Shown: positions 23,726-32,810 of the stretch, piece after piece
Layout of the letters: every line of letters starts with the position of its first letter
How positions within the stretch are numbered: the first letter of the stretch is position 1
Assembly: GCA_964467585.1 (NCBI GenBank)
Contig: CAYXRF010000004.1
Location: 60,060 to 124,059 of the forward strand
Origin: CALVLD01 sp964467585
GTDB lineage: Bacteria > Bacillota > Clostridia > Christensenellales > CAG-138
Direction: 5' to 3'
Length of the DNA: 64,000 bases
The notes under the pieces: generated by a model
Told to the model about the DNA's origin: nothing
Databases searched by the model: none
The model's input: the letters and a program-made list of their open reading frames with translations, nothing else
Program-made: the position numbers and the translations under genes

Positions 23726-26065
23726 ATGGAGAACTCTCGTTACACAGAGGATGCATCCGCCGCGCTGTTTGAAGCGCAGAAGGCGGCAAAGGAGCTTGGA
23801 CACAGCTTTGTCGGCAGTGAGCATCTGCTGCTTGGCGTGATACGGGCGGGCGGCGATGCTGCTCGGGCGTTGACACGGCGCGGCGTTACATTCCAAGCAG
23901 CTTTGCCATATGTTGACACGATTGTCGGCGGCGGCAGAACGCGATTTACGGACAGCTTTGGCTATACTCAATCCGTAAAACGCATTCTTGAGCTGTCTCT
24001 GTATGAGGCAAAATCGTTCGGAGCAAGTCTTATAGACTCACGTCATATACTTCTGTCCGTAATGAGAGAAAGAGACTGTCTCGGCGCACGCATAATCGAC
24101 ACGCTGTGCAGCGATAACGATGGTCTGAAGAAGGAGCTTTCGGGCACATCAAAGCCAACGGGCAAAAGACCCGTTCAAAAAACATTCCTATACCGTGAGG
24201 ACAGCGCGTCGGATATGCGTACAGAGGCTGAAAGCAATTCTGATGCCGCAGCCGAAAGCGGTTCTTATGCGGATAAGTATCAGGCTGTCAACGGCGTTTT
24301 AAAAAAGCACGGAGAAGCTTCACACGATACCGCAGCGCATGGGGACACGCCCGTTCTGGACGCGTACACGCGCAGCCTTTCACGGCTTGCCGCGCTTGGC
24401 AGGATAGATCCCGTTATCGGCAGGGATGCGGAGATTGCAAGAGTGATGCAGACGCTTTGCCGCAGAACAAAAAACAATCCCGTGCTTATAGGCGATCCGG
24501 GTGTGGGCAAATCAGCAATCGCGGAGGGGCTTGCACTGCGCATATTTCAGGGCGATGTACCTGCCGGGCTCAGCGGCAGCCGTATACTCTCACTTGACGT
24601 TGCCGCTATGCTTGCGGGGACAAAATATCGTGGTGAGTTTGAAGAAAGACTTCATGCCGCCGTGGAGGAGCTTATATCCGCACCCTCTGTAATACTGTTT
24701 ATTGACGAGCTGCATATGATAGTCGGCGCGGGCGCGGGCGAGGGCAGTATTGACGCGGCAAATATATTAAAGCCTGCGCTTGCCCGTGGGGAGCTGCGCG
24801 TTATCGGCGCAACAACGGTGGACGAGTATCGCCGCTTTATCGAACGTGACGCCGCGCTTGAGCGCAGATTTTCACCGATACTTGTCAGCGAACCGACAGA
24901 AAAGCAAACGATAGATATACTTAACGGTTTGCGCTCCAGATATGAGGAGTATCACAATGCATCGTTTGACGATGACGCTGTAAGAGCGGCAGTCGAGCTG
25001 TCCGTCCGATACATAGCTGATCGTCAGCTGCCCGATAAGGCAATCGATCTAATTGACGAGGCAGCGGCACGCGCAAAGCTTTTTTCGGATGAAGGAAGCG
25101 CCGTTCGCGTTACAAGAGCGGACGTTGCGGCGGTGGTAAGCGAGCGCACGGGCATCCCAAACATATCCCCCGATGGCACAATACAGGCGTCCCTTGACGG
25201 GCTGGAGGCAAAGCTTAATGTGTTTGGGCAGGCGGGCGCGGTGGAATCCGCTGTATCCGCGCTTAAAAGGTCTGCGTCAGGCTTTGGCGCGCTGCAGCGC
25301 CCGCTTTGCTCAATGATATTCTGCGGACACGGCGGCGTGGGCAAAACAACGCTTGCAAACGAGCTTGGCGAAAAGCTTTTCAATTCTTCAATTATAAGGC
25401 TCAATGGGGGAGAGTTTGCGGACGAGTCCGCCCTCAACAGGCTTATGGGTGCGCCGGCGGGCTATAAGGACTCCGAAAAGGGCGGTGTGCTTACCGAGTA
25501 CGTCAGGCTGCATCCGTATTCGATTGTGTTCATAAAGGATGCGGACGAAGCGGGACGGGACGTGCTTTCCGCGTTGGAACGCATACTTTCCGATGGCATT
25601 GCAGAGGACGGCAGGGGCAGGACGATAAGCTTTCGCAACTGCGTTATCATAATGTCCGTACAGCTTTCAAACGAAAGACGGCTTGGCTTTGGCGCGGACG
25701 ATCCGCAGACACAACAGCTGAAGGAGCTGCGCAGGACGCTTTCTCCCTCAATCACCGAAAACGCCGACGCGATAATCGTCTTTAACGATTTAGGCGATGA
25801 CACGCTTATAAAAATTGCGGAGAACGAGCTTCAAAAGCTGTCTGAACGGCTTTCGGAAAAGGGCGCGAATGTTTTTTTTGAGCGGAGCGTTGCCGAGCAT
25901 ATTGTAAAAAAAGCACAGGGCAGGGCGGCTGTAATACGCGATGCGGTGTGGTCTGATACCGCATATTTCATCCGCACAGCAATGAATAACGGCATTCTGC
26001 CGCAGAACACACCGTCAAGCTGCGGCTTTGACAATGATTATTATTTGGGAAAGGGAGCAACATGA
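23726..26065 (+). CDS. ClpC/ClpA-like AAA+ ATPase with degenerate second ATPase domain
   Basis: A 779-residue Clp unfoldase relative. The N-domain (about 5-140) has two Clp_N repeats. D1 is intact: Walker A GDPGVGKS (256-263), Walker B FIDE (325-328) and pore loop KYRG. The ClpC middle coiled coil is missing, as in ClpA. D2 keeps Walker A GHGGVGKT (534-541), but its Walker B is FIKD instead of LLDE (602-605), sensor 1 TSN is SVQ (644-646) and the Arg-finger NRIDE is TENAD. The ClpP-docking-like LGF (653-655) remains. It overlaps the next gene by four bases. The mcsA/mcsB/ctsR genes that often accompany clpC are not adjacent. Confidence 0.88.
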   Translation: MENSRYTEDASAALFEAQKAAKELGHSFVGSEHLLLGVIRAGGDAARALTRRGVTFQAALPYVDTIVGGGRTRFTDSFGYTQSVKRILELSLYEAKSFGASLIDSRHILLSVMRERDCLGARIIDTLCSDNDGLKKELSGTSKPTGKRPVQKTFLYREDSASDMRTEAESNSDAAAESGSYADKYQAVNGVLKKHGEASHDTAAHGDTPVLDAYTRSLSRLAALGRIDPVIGRDAEIARVMQTLCRRTKNNPVLIGDPGVGKSAIAEGLALRIFQGDVPAGLSGSRILSLDVAAMLAGTKYRGEFEERLHAAVEELISAPSVILFIDELHMIVGAGAGEGSIDAANILKPALARGELRVIGATTVDEYRRFIERDAALERRFSPILVSEPTEKQTIDILNGLRSRYEEYHNASFDDDAVRAAVELSVRYIADRQLPDKAIDLIDEAAARAKLFSDEGSAVRVTRADVAAVVSERTGIPNISPDGTIQASLDGLEAKLNVFGQAGAVESAVSALKRSASGFGALQRPLCSMIFCGHGGVGKTTLANELGEKLFNSSIIRLNGGEFADESALNRLMGAPAGYKDSEKGGVLTEYVRLHPYSIVFIKDADEAGRDVLSALERILSDGIAEDGRGRTISFRNCVIIMSVQLSNERRLGFGADDPQTQQLKELRRTLSPSITENADAIIVFNDLGDDTLIKIAENELQKLSERLSEKGANVFFERSVAEHIVKKAQGRAAVIRDAVWSDTAYFIRTAMNNGILPQNTPSSCGFDNDYYLGKGAT

Positions 26066-27642
26066 AGATACTGAAGTTTGCCCTCGGAGTAAGATTCGAT
26101 ATGCTGCTGCGAACGGTTGACGACAAAGCCAAGCAGGAGATTTTTTGTGAGCTGACGCATACTGTTTCCGCAAGGATGACCGATGGGCTGCACATTTACG
26201 GCGGCTGCCGCAAGCTGTTTCCGAATGATGGCGACAATATCTACACAGTCGTTTTTATGAACGGCTCATTAAAGCAAATGCGCCGCCTATACCGAAAGAT
26301 TGACGGCGATGCGCGGCTTCGCGCCATGATGGAGCGCAAAACGCCGTATATTCAAAACAACGTAATACGTGATTTTGACGACCTTGAATATTTGGGCGAG
26401 GTCAACAGCATGGGCGAGGCAGTCGGGGGCGATAATACGGCGTTTCACATACGCTTTGAAAGCATTCCGGATGCACGCATGGCTTATGTTCCAAACGAGC
26501 GAATTGTTATTGCAGCGGACAGCTTCAAGGGCACTCTTTCATCGCGGCAGGTCAATGAGAGGCTCTCATTCGCACTGCGAAACGCCATGCCGTGCGCCGA
26601 TATCCAACCAATACCGGCTGCGGACGGCGGAGAGGGAACGGTTGACGCCATCGAAAACGCGATACTGTGCAGAAGACGTCCGGTAACCGTCACAGCGCCA
26701 AACGGAAAACGCACGGAGGCATTTTATCTGGTTATTGGCGGCGGCAAGGCGGTTATAGAATCCGCGCAGGCGGCAGGTCTTTCACTTGTCCCTCGGGATG
26801 AAAGGGACGTTTTGAACGCTGCAACCACCGGAGTGGGGGAGATGATTTTGCGCGCCGCAAGCGAGGGCGTGCGCGAGATATTCGTGGGCTTGGGCGGCTC
26901 CGCAACCAACGACTGCGGCATTGGCGCGGCACGGGCAATGGGATTCAGCTTTTTGGATGAGTGCGGCGCCGAGGTTGTCAACGCCGCGGATATGCAAAAA
27001 GTGGTCTCAATAGACGATTCAGCCGTTCCGCAGTGCGTAAAAAACGTCAAGTATATTGCAATGTGCGATGTTACTAACCCTCTTACGGGCAAAAACGGTG
27101 CGACATACACATATGGAGCGCAAAAGGGAGCGGATGCGCAGACGCTTGAAGCGCTTGAGCGCGGTATGCTCAATATGAAAGCGGTGCTTGAAAAATTTGC
27201 AAAGCGTCCCATAGGCGAGTTGACGGGCGCGGGCGCGGCAGGCGGCATGGGAGCTATGCTATTTGGGCTTCTCAACGCCGAGTATGCTGCGGGAGCAGAG
27301 GCGGTGCTGGGCATTGCAGGCTTTGATAAAGCGCTTAAAAGTGCAAAATTTGTTGTAACCGGTGAGGGTAAGGTGGACGCCACAAGCTCAAACGGCAAGC
27401 TCTGCGGCATAGTGCTTGGCAGGGCGAACAGCGCGGGAGTTCCCGCGGCGATTATCGCGGGCTGCAGGGGGGACGGCGCGGACGCTGTTGAAGGCATGGC
27501 AGAATTCTGCGAATATTGCTCTGAGTGTGCGGACGCGGATGCACTGCAGCAGGCGGAGGCAAGATTTGACGCCGCTGCGGAGCGTCTTGCAAAAAAAATG
27601 GCTCAACAGCTTAGCGGCGCGTCAAAGCGGGCGGGGGCATAA
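26062..27642 (+). CDS. glycerate kinase with unknown N-terminal domain
   Basis: A 526-residue protein. Residues about 147-520 are a GlxK/GarK-type glycerate kinase: RIVIAADSFKGTLSSRQV, PAADGGEGTVDA, VGLGGSATNDCGIGAARAMGF, GAGAAGGMGAM and VTGEGKVDATS. It would phosphorylate glycerate with ATP. Residues 1-146 have no counterpart in the usual 380-residue enzyme and belong to no family I recognise. They look like a mixed alpha/beta domain (ARMTDGLHIYGGCRKLF, MNGSLKQMRRLYRKIDGDARL). The ATG overlaps the Clp stop (ATGA), so both proteins are made together. Confidence 0.85.
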   Translation: MKILKFALGVRFDMLLRTVDDKAKQEIFCELTHTVSARMTDGLHIYGGCRKLFPNDGDNIYTVVFMNGSLKQMRRLYRKIDGDARLRAMMERKTPYIQNNVIRDFDDLEYLGEVNSMGEAVGGDNTAFHIRFESIPDARMAYVPNERIVIAADSFKGTLSSRQVNERLSFALRNAMPCADIQPIPAADGGEGTVDAIENAILCRRRPVTVTAPNGKRTEAFYLVIGGGKAVIESAQAAGLSLVPRDERDVLNAATTGVGEMILRAASEGVREIFVGLGGSATNDCGIGAARAMGFSFLDECGAEVVNAADMQKVVSIDDSAVPQCVKNVKYIAMCDVTNPLTGKNGATYTYGAQKGADAQTLEALERGMLNMKAVLEKFAKRPIGELTGAGAAGGMGAMLFGLLNAEYAAGAEAVLGIAGFDKALKSAKFVVTGEGKVDATSSNGKLCGIVLGRANSAGVPAAIIAGCRGDGADAVEGMAEFCEYCSECADADALQQAEARFDAAAERLAKKMAQQLSGASKRAGA

Positions 27643-27654
27643 AGCGGGCAAAGC

Positions 27655-28983
27655 TTAATGCTCGTTTGGCTTTTTAAGGGACTTTGACCTTGAACGCAGG
27701 TTGTTGAATGCAATCTTGATTTTACCGTTATATATGCTCGGCTTTTTGTTCAAAAGATCCGCAATTGGACGCTCGTAAAAATAAGTTACGAGGGTTGCCG
27801 CGGCAAATGCGAACACGGTGATCAGCAGCGCATAGCGGTTCATCCAAGCTTTGTCTCCAAGCTGATTAGGCGGAGTATCGCCTTCCCAATAGGGTATGCG
27901 CCATGCATATTTCAGCTTGACGGCAAGCCATTGATGCCAAATGTAAAGGTTGAATGATATAGCGGAAAGATACCGCATAAATGCGTTTGAAAACAGCCAA
28001 CGATACCATTTTGCGGCAAGCGCGGTAGCAAGTATAAAGCAGGTGAACACAAGAGTAAGCTTCAGCCTTTCGGTCATCTGATAGAGCTGTGCGGCTTCAG
28101 ACGATGCGCAGCCCTTAACAAGATAGTCGATAAGAAATATGCACACCACTGAAAAAATCGTTGCGCCAATTGAAATAAAGGCGTTTCGCTTGACATTTTT
28201 TGCAATCGCCGTATATGCCAACGCTCCCAGCATACCGTTTGCGTAACAGCCGAAAAAAGCGGGGAGCTGATTTATCGACATTGAAAGCTCGGTCCCCGTT
28301 TGATTAACTCCGAACCTGTAAATGTAGATGTGAGATATGCCGACAAACACAATCGCAAGCCCTATTGTGCGCATAACCGCATAGGAGCAAGCCCTTTCGC
28401 CGTCGCGCTTCCAACGCTTTGCGAGCATCGCAAAAAACGGAAACAGCAGATAAAACCATACCTCAATGGCAACAGTCCACAAAACGACATTAAGCTTTGT
28501 TGACATATATGTTGAAGGGTCAAGCGTTTGGGTGAACGTGAGATGCGAGAGAAGGTCCTTCCAAAATAACGCACTGTCAAACACGCCCGTGGGCGCATTG
28601 ATATAGCCGCCGCCCTTCAGCTCAACTATCACACATATCACTATGCAAAGAAGATAGCTGGGGAGTATGCGTATTGCACGTTTTTTGTAATACGAACGCC
28701 AATTTTGCATTGGTTCGCCGTAAAGAATGTTGCGCGCAACGGGCATAAAAAGCAGAAATCCGCTTATCAAAACCATCATGTCGACAAAAAGATAGCCAAC
28801 CCTTGCCCAAGCGTTGTAGTTAAATTCCGATATGCCGAGCCACTCAAGCCACGGTGTTGCAAATGTCGGCCAGATCCATGTTTGCTGCCAAAAGTGAAAT
28901 ATCAGCACTATGATAACGCTTATGGCGCGAATGCCGTCCAACACGTCAACATATTTTGGGTCTATCGAACACCTATCCTTCAT
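27655..28983 (-). CDS. acyltransferase 3 family integral membrane protein
   Basis: A 442-residue OafA/YrhL-type acyltransferase with about ten transmembrane segments. The family N-terminus VDVLDGIRAISVIIVLIFHFW is clear, and YYKKRAIRILPSYLLCIVICV and VLWTVAIEVWFYLLFPFF follow. Such enzymes O-acylate surface polysaccharides, peptidoglycan or secreted glycans; the substrate here is unknown. It converges on the glycerate kinase with 12 bp between stops. The ATG at 28983 is chosen because GGGAG lies ten bases upstream; an earlier ATG at 29028 has a poorer site. Confidence 0.87.
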   Translation of the reverse strand: MKDRCSIDPKYVDVLDGIRAISVIIVLIFHFWQQTWIWPTFATPWLEWLGISEFNYNAWARVGYLFVDMMVLISGFLLFMPVARNILYGEPMQNWRSYYKKRAIRILPSYLLCIVICVIVELKGGGYINAPTGVFDSALFWKDLLSHLTFTQTLDPSTYMSTKLNVVLWTVAIEVWFYLLFPFFAMLAKRWKRDGERACSYAVMRTIGLAIVFVGISHIYIYRFGVNQTGTELSMSINQLPAFFGCYANGMLGALAYTAIAKNVKRNAFISIGATIFSVVCIFLIDYLVKGCASSEAAQLYQMTERLKLTLVFTCFILATALAAKWYRWLFSNAFMRYLSAISFNLYIWHQWLAVKLKYAWRIPYWEGDTPPNQLGDKAWMNRYALLITVFAFAAATLVTYFYERPIADLLNKKPSIYNGKIKIAFNNLRSRSKSLKKPNEH

Positions 28984-29088
28984 CAACGCAATGCTCCCAA
29001 TCAGTATTGATATAATAATATCATACATCCGCACAAAAGTGAACACCAACTGTAAAAAACTGTGTTTGTTAAATAATTGTTACAATAC

Positions 29089-29118
29089 TTGACCCATAGT
29101 GCATTGCAGGCTTATAAT
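29089..29118 (+). promoter_or_regulatory. promoter of the Thr/Pro-rich lipoprotein
   Basis: TTGACC (29089-29094), 18 bp, TATAAT (29113-29118), 37 bases before the preferred start. Confidence 0.7.
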
Positions 29119-29154
29119 ATACACATGAAATTATGTCTGCTGAAAAGAGGTGCG

Positions 29155-30279
29155 ATGATGCGTCATAACATACTGTTAAAACGGATAAGCCTGCTGCTTG
29201 CGGCGTCAATGCTGCTTGCGGCACTTTGCGCGTGTTCATGCGCGGGGCAGGTTGACGGCGAAATCCATCCGACACAGAGCGCGGGGGCTGAACCGACGGC
29301 TCAAGCGGGTGCGGATGCAACTGAGACGGCGGATGCGTCCGACAATCCAAATTATACCCAAAATCCAAACGCAACTCCTTCGGCTGACGTCACTCCCTCC
29401 GCTTCGGTGGCGCCGACAGTGTCCGATACCCCATCGGCGTCAACCGTTGCGGGAGGCACGCCAACTCCAACGCCTGTCGGCATAACCCAAAATCCAAATC
29501 AGCCACAGGTCACGCCAACACCCACGCCCATACCTGATCCGGCGGTGGGCATGACGTGGTTTGATGATTCATCCCCTGTTTGGTGTGATATGGATTTTGA
29601 CGGTCATACCGAAAAAATAGAGATCGAGCTTGTGCGTCTGTATTCCTATACATACACCTGCTATGTGCGTGTGACGGTGGGCGCAACGGGCAATACGCTT
29701 TCCGCCAGCTTCGTTACGGAGTCATTTTCATCCGCGCTGCTTAACAATTTCAATACGGGAGACGGCAGGGTGGAGCTGCTTGTGTGCTGCAGCAGGGGCG
29801 CAACGGAGTTCAGCATCCACAGTTACAGGCTTAACGCCAATTCCGATGGATTTGAGTCAGCGTATACAGATGGATGGATAGAGTCCGCGGCCGATAACAC
29901 GGTCGTTGTGGGCAGATATCAAAACATACTCGGCACATGGGCGTGCACAGCTTCGTTTGCGTTTTCAACCGCAGTATTTAATCTGGTGCAGACGGGCGCG
30001 GAATGGACTGTTTATAACGATGCGGACAGATGGTGTACCGTTTCTCAGGATATGCTGGTGGAGTTTTTTGTTGCAAGCGGGTCAGATAATGTTGCGGGCT
30101 TCATATACGTTGGTGAACGGCTGTTTCCCACAAGCACCGATATGCGCACGTACATACAGTTTTCTCTTGAGGACGGCAGAGCGGGGTCGATAACAATCAC
30201 GCTTGACGCTTACGGCAACATTCTGATAAACAGTCAAAACCCAAACAATTGGTTTTCAGACCTTGAGTATTTGGATTGA
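29155..30279 (+). CDS. lipoprotein with Thr/Pro-rich linker, function unknown
   Basis: A 374-residue lipoprotein. The signal ends in LLLAASMLLAALCAC, giving a lipidated Cys. A low-complexity linker of about 120 residues follows, rich in Ala, Thr, Pro and Asn with PTPTP runs. The C-terminal domain of about 210 residues (WFDDSSPVWCDMDFDGHTEKIEIELV) has a DxDxDG-like calcium loop seen in FG-GAP/VCBS beta-propeller repeats. I do not recognise the family. GAGGTG precedes the ATG at 29155; the next codon is also ATG. It has its own promoter and terminator. Confidence 0.8.
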   Translation: MMRHNILLKRISLLLAASMLLAALCACSCAGQVDGEIHPTQSAGAEPTAQAGADATETADASDNPNYTQNPNATPSADVTPSASVAPTVSDTPSASTVAGGTPTPTPVGITQNPNQPQVTPTPTPIPDPAVGMTWFDDSSPVWCDMDFDGHTEKIEIELVRLYSYTYTCYVRVTVGATGNTLSASFVTESFSSALLNNFNTGDGRVELLVCCSRGATEFSIHSYRLNANSDGFESAYTDGWIESAADNTVVVGRYQNILGTWACTASFAFSTAVFNLVQTGAEWTVYNDADRWCTVSQDMLVEFFVASGSDNVAGFIYVGERLFPTSTDMRTYIQFSLEDGRAGSITITLDAYGNILINSQNPNNWFSDLEYLD

Positions 30280-30320
30280 GCATAAAACGGTATAGACCGA
30301 CAAACCCTTCGCGTGTATTG

Positions 30321-30354
30321 AGCCGAGGACGACAAAATCGTTTTCGGCTTTTTT
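30321..30354 (+). terminator. terminator of the lipoprotein gene
   Basis: AGCCGAGGACGA pairs imperfectly with TCGTTTTCGGCT around a CAAAA loop, followed by TTTTTTG. Confidence 0.75.
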
Positions 30355-30458
30355 GTCAGCCGCAAAATGCCCGCAACAGTCGGTATTCTGCGCAGCGTAT
30401 ATTCCTGCTTTTTTGAAAAATATATCTGAAGCTCAATGTTTTTATTGAAAATTCGTTC

Positions 30459-30487
30459 TTTACACAGGGACAAAATTATGCTATCAT
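30459..30487 (+). promoter_or_regulatory. promoter of the EF-G-like gene
   Basis: TTTACA (30459-30464), 17 bp, TATCAT (30482-30487). The leader to the start is about 60 bases. Confidence 0.6.
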
Positions 30488-30553
30488 GATATTTGGCGTG
30501 TTTGTGCGCCTTGAATTTGATTACTATAACCGCGAGGGGGTTCACACTAAACT

Positions 30554-32626
30554 ATGAAGAACTATCAGGCTGACAGCATTCGCAACGTGTGCGTATTGGG
30601 TCACGGCAGCGAAGGAAAGACTACACTTACTGAGGCTATGCTTTTTAACGCGGGTCTTTTGGACCGTCAGGGCAGAGTTGAAGACGGCTCGACCGTAACC
30701 GACTATGATCCCGAGGAGACAAAAAGACACATTTCAATCTGCACCGCCGTCGCGCCCTTTGAATGGAACGATTCTAAGATCAATCTTATAGACGCTCCGG
30801 GCTTCTTTGACTTCTATGGTGAGGTCTATGAGGCTATGGCGCTTGCGGATTCGGCTCTGATACTTTGCAGCGCGGTTTCGGGCCCTGTCGTCGGTACTGA
30901 AAAGGCAATGAGTATGTGCGCAAAGGCAAATATGCCGCGTATGCTCGTTGTTAACCAGATGGACAGAGAAAACGCTAATTTCAACAAGGCAATGGAAGTC
31001 ATCTCCGAAAAGTTCGGCGTCTCCGCCGTGCCTATCCAGCTTCCCATTGTTGAAAAGGGCGTTTTTGTCGGCTATGTCGATTTAATAAACATGACCGGCA
31101 AGCTGTTCAACGGCAAAACCGAAAAAGAGGTTGCTGTTCCCGCCGCTCTTGAGGCGCACGCGGAGGAGCTTCGTGAAAAGCTTGTCGAAGCTGCCGCCGA
31201 ATGTGATGAGGAGCTTTTGATGACCTACCTTGAGGAGATGGATCTTTCACATGATGACCTTGTCAAGGGTATCGGTCTTGGTATAATCAGCGGTATGCTC
31301 ACGCCCGTTTGCTGCTGTGCGGCGCAGCCCAACATCGGCGTTTATACGCTGATGAACAATATCGTAAAGTATATGCCCACCGCGGATCTTTGCCCTGCCC
31401 GTCCCGCCGTCAATGCAAAAACGGGTGAGGAGACAATCGTTCGCTTCGGCGGCAAGCTTGCCGCTCAGGTGATGAAAACCGTCGCGGATCCTTTCGTCGG
31501 CAAAATATCAATCATCAAGGTATACAGCGGTTCTATTTCAGCGGACGTCGCCCCCTACAACGCAAATGCAGAAAAGCTTGAAAAGAGCGGCACCGTTTAC
31601 ATGATGCGCGGCAAAAACCTTATCAACGTTGATAAAATCGGCGAGGGCGATATCGGCGCAATGGCAAAGCTGCAATTCACCGGCACGGGTGATACTCTCA
31701 CCGATGCAACAGAGCCTGTAAAGTTTGCACCGATAGACTTCCCCCAGCCCTGCATTTATCTTGCTGTAACCGCCAAAAAGTCCGGTGAGGAAGACAAGGT
31801 CTTTGCGGGACTCAATCGTCTTACCGATGAGGATCCCACCATGCGCATTGACCGCAACGCCGAAACGGGCGATGTGCTCGTCTGCGGCTTGGGTGAGATG
31901 CACATTGATGTAATCTGCGCAAAGCTTCGCAACAAGTTCAAGGTTGAAGCAGCGCTGTCCGATCCTCGCATTCCCTACCGTGAAACCATTCGTGCAGCCG
32001 CCTCTGCTGAAGGCAAGCATAAAAAGCAATCCGGCGGCGCAGGTCAGTTCGGTGTTGTTCAGATTAAGTTTGAGCCGCTTGCCGATGCGGATTTTGAGTT
32101 TGTTGACGCGGTTGTCGGCGGCGTAGTCCCCAATCAGTTCATCCCCGCCGTTGAAAAAGGGCTTATTGAGGCGATGAAAAAGGGCGTGCTTGCGGGCTAT
32201 CCGATGAAGGGCGTTAGGGCAACGCTGTACGATGGCAAGTATCACCCCGTTGATTCAAAAGAGGTCGCGTTTAAGAGCGCAGCCCGTCTTTCCTACAAAG
32301 CGGCTTGCGTGAAGGCAAGTCCTGTGCTTATCGAGCCGATCTATCGCTATGATATTCTCGTCCCCATCGACTACATGGGCGATATCATGGGCGATATTTC
32401 ACGCCGCCGCGGTCGTCTTATCGGCACAAATCCCACCACGGAGGGTACCGAGGTCATTGCAGAGGCTCCTCTTTCCGAGATGTTCAAGTATGCAACCGAT
32501 CTTCGCTCCATGACGCAGGGCAGGGGTTCGTTCCGCAGCGAGTTCGTCCGCTATGAAGACGTTCCCGCCAATGTCGCTCAGAAGATTATCGACAGTGCCA
32601 AAAAGGAAGAAGAAGAGGACGAGTAA
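30554..32626 (+). CDS. EF-G-like translational GTPase paralogue
   Basis: A 690-residue EF-G-type protein with G domain, domain II (IIKVYSGSISADVAPYNANAEKLEKSG), domain IV (HKKQSGGAGQFGVVQIKFEPL) and a domain V tail. G1 is GHGSEGKTT (16-24) and G4 is NQMD (134-137). The G3 motif, DTPGHVDF in EF-G, is DAPGFFDF here, so the catalytic His is Phe84. This matches the second EF-G-like family of Firmicutes (start MKNYxxDxIRN), not the housekeeping EF-G from the str operon. The role is unclear: ribosome rescue, recycling or stress translation are options. The C-terminus is acidic (KKEEEEDE). Confidence 0.88.
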   Translation: MKNYQADSIRNVCVLGHGSEGKTTLTEAMLFNAGLLDRQGRVEDGSTVTDYDPEETKRHISICTAVAPFEWNDSKINLIDAPGFFDFYGEVYEAMALADSALILCSAVSGPVVGTEKAMSMCAKANMPRMLVVNQMDRENANFNKAMEVISEKFGVSAVPIQLPIVEKGVFVGYVDLINMTGKLFNGKTEKEVAVPAALEAHAEELREKLVEAAAECDEELLMTYLEEMDLSHDDLVKGIGLGIISGMLTPVCCCAAQPNIGVYTLMNNIVKYMPTADLCPARPAVNAKTGEETIVRFGGKLAAQVMKTVADPFVGKISIIKVYSGSISADVAPYNANAEKLEKSGTVYMMRGKNLINVDKIGEGDIGAMAKLQFTGTGDTLTDATEPVKFAPIDFPQPCIYLAVTAKKSGEEDKVFAGLNRLTDEDPTMRIDRNAETGDVLVCGLGEMHIDVICAKLRNKFKVEAALSDPRIPYRETIRAAASAEGKHKKQSGGAGQFGVVQIKFEPLADADFEFVDAVVGGVVPNQFIPAVEKGLIEAMKKGVLAGYPMKGVRATLYDGKYHPVDSKEVAFKSAARLSYKAACVKASPVLIEPIYRYDILVPIDYMGDIMGDISRRRGRLIGTNPTTEGTEVIAEAPLSEMFKYATDLRSMTQGRGSFRSEFVRYEDVPANVAQKIIDSAKKEEEEDE

Positions 32627-32674
32627 TTTTCTCGTCAGATTACCTTTCAGCAAACAATTATTATTCGGTATTTC

Positions 32675-32698
32675 GGTGCGGGGCTTTTGCTCCGCACC
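32675..32698 (+). terminator. terminator of the EF-G-like gene
   Basis: GGTGCGG (32675-32681) pairs with CCGCACC (32692-32698); only ATTTG follows, so termination may be weak. Confidence 0.6.
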
Positions 32699-32810
32699 AT
32701 TTGTATGCCCCAAAAAAATTCTGTGCGAGTAAATTCATCTGATAAACATACTTTTGCCATAGTTGACGGCTATAATTAGGCAAGTTGAAAAGATGAAAGG
32801 GGAAACTCCT

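Noticed and set aside
26724..27497. 257-codon frame antisense to the glycerate kinase
   Set aside because: Pro/Ala/Ser-rich translation typical of the reverse of a GC-rich gene; no ribosome site.
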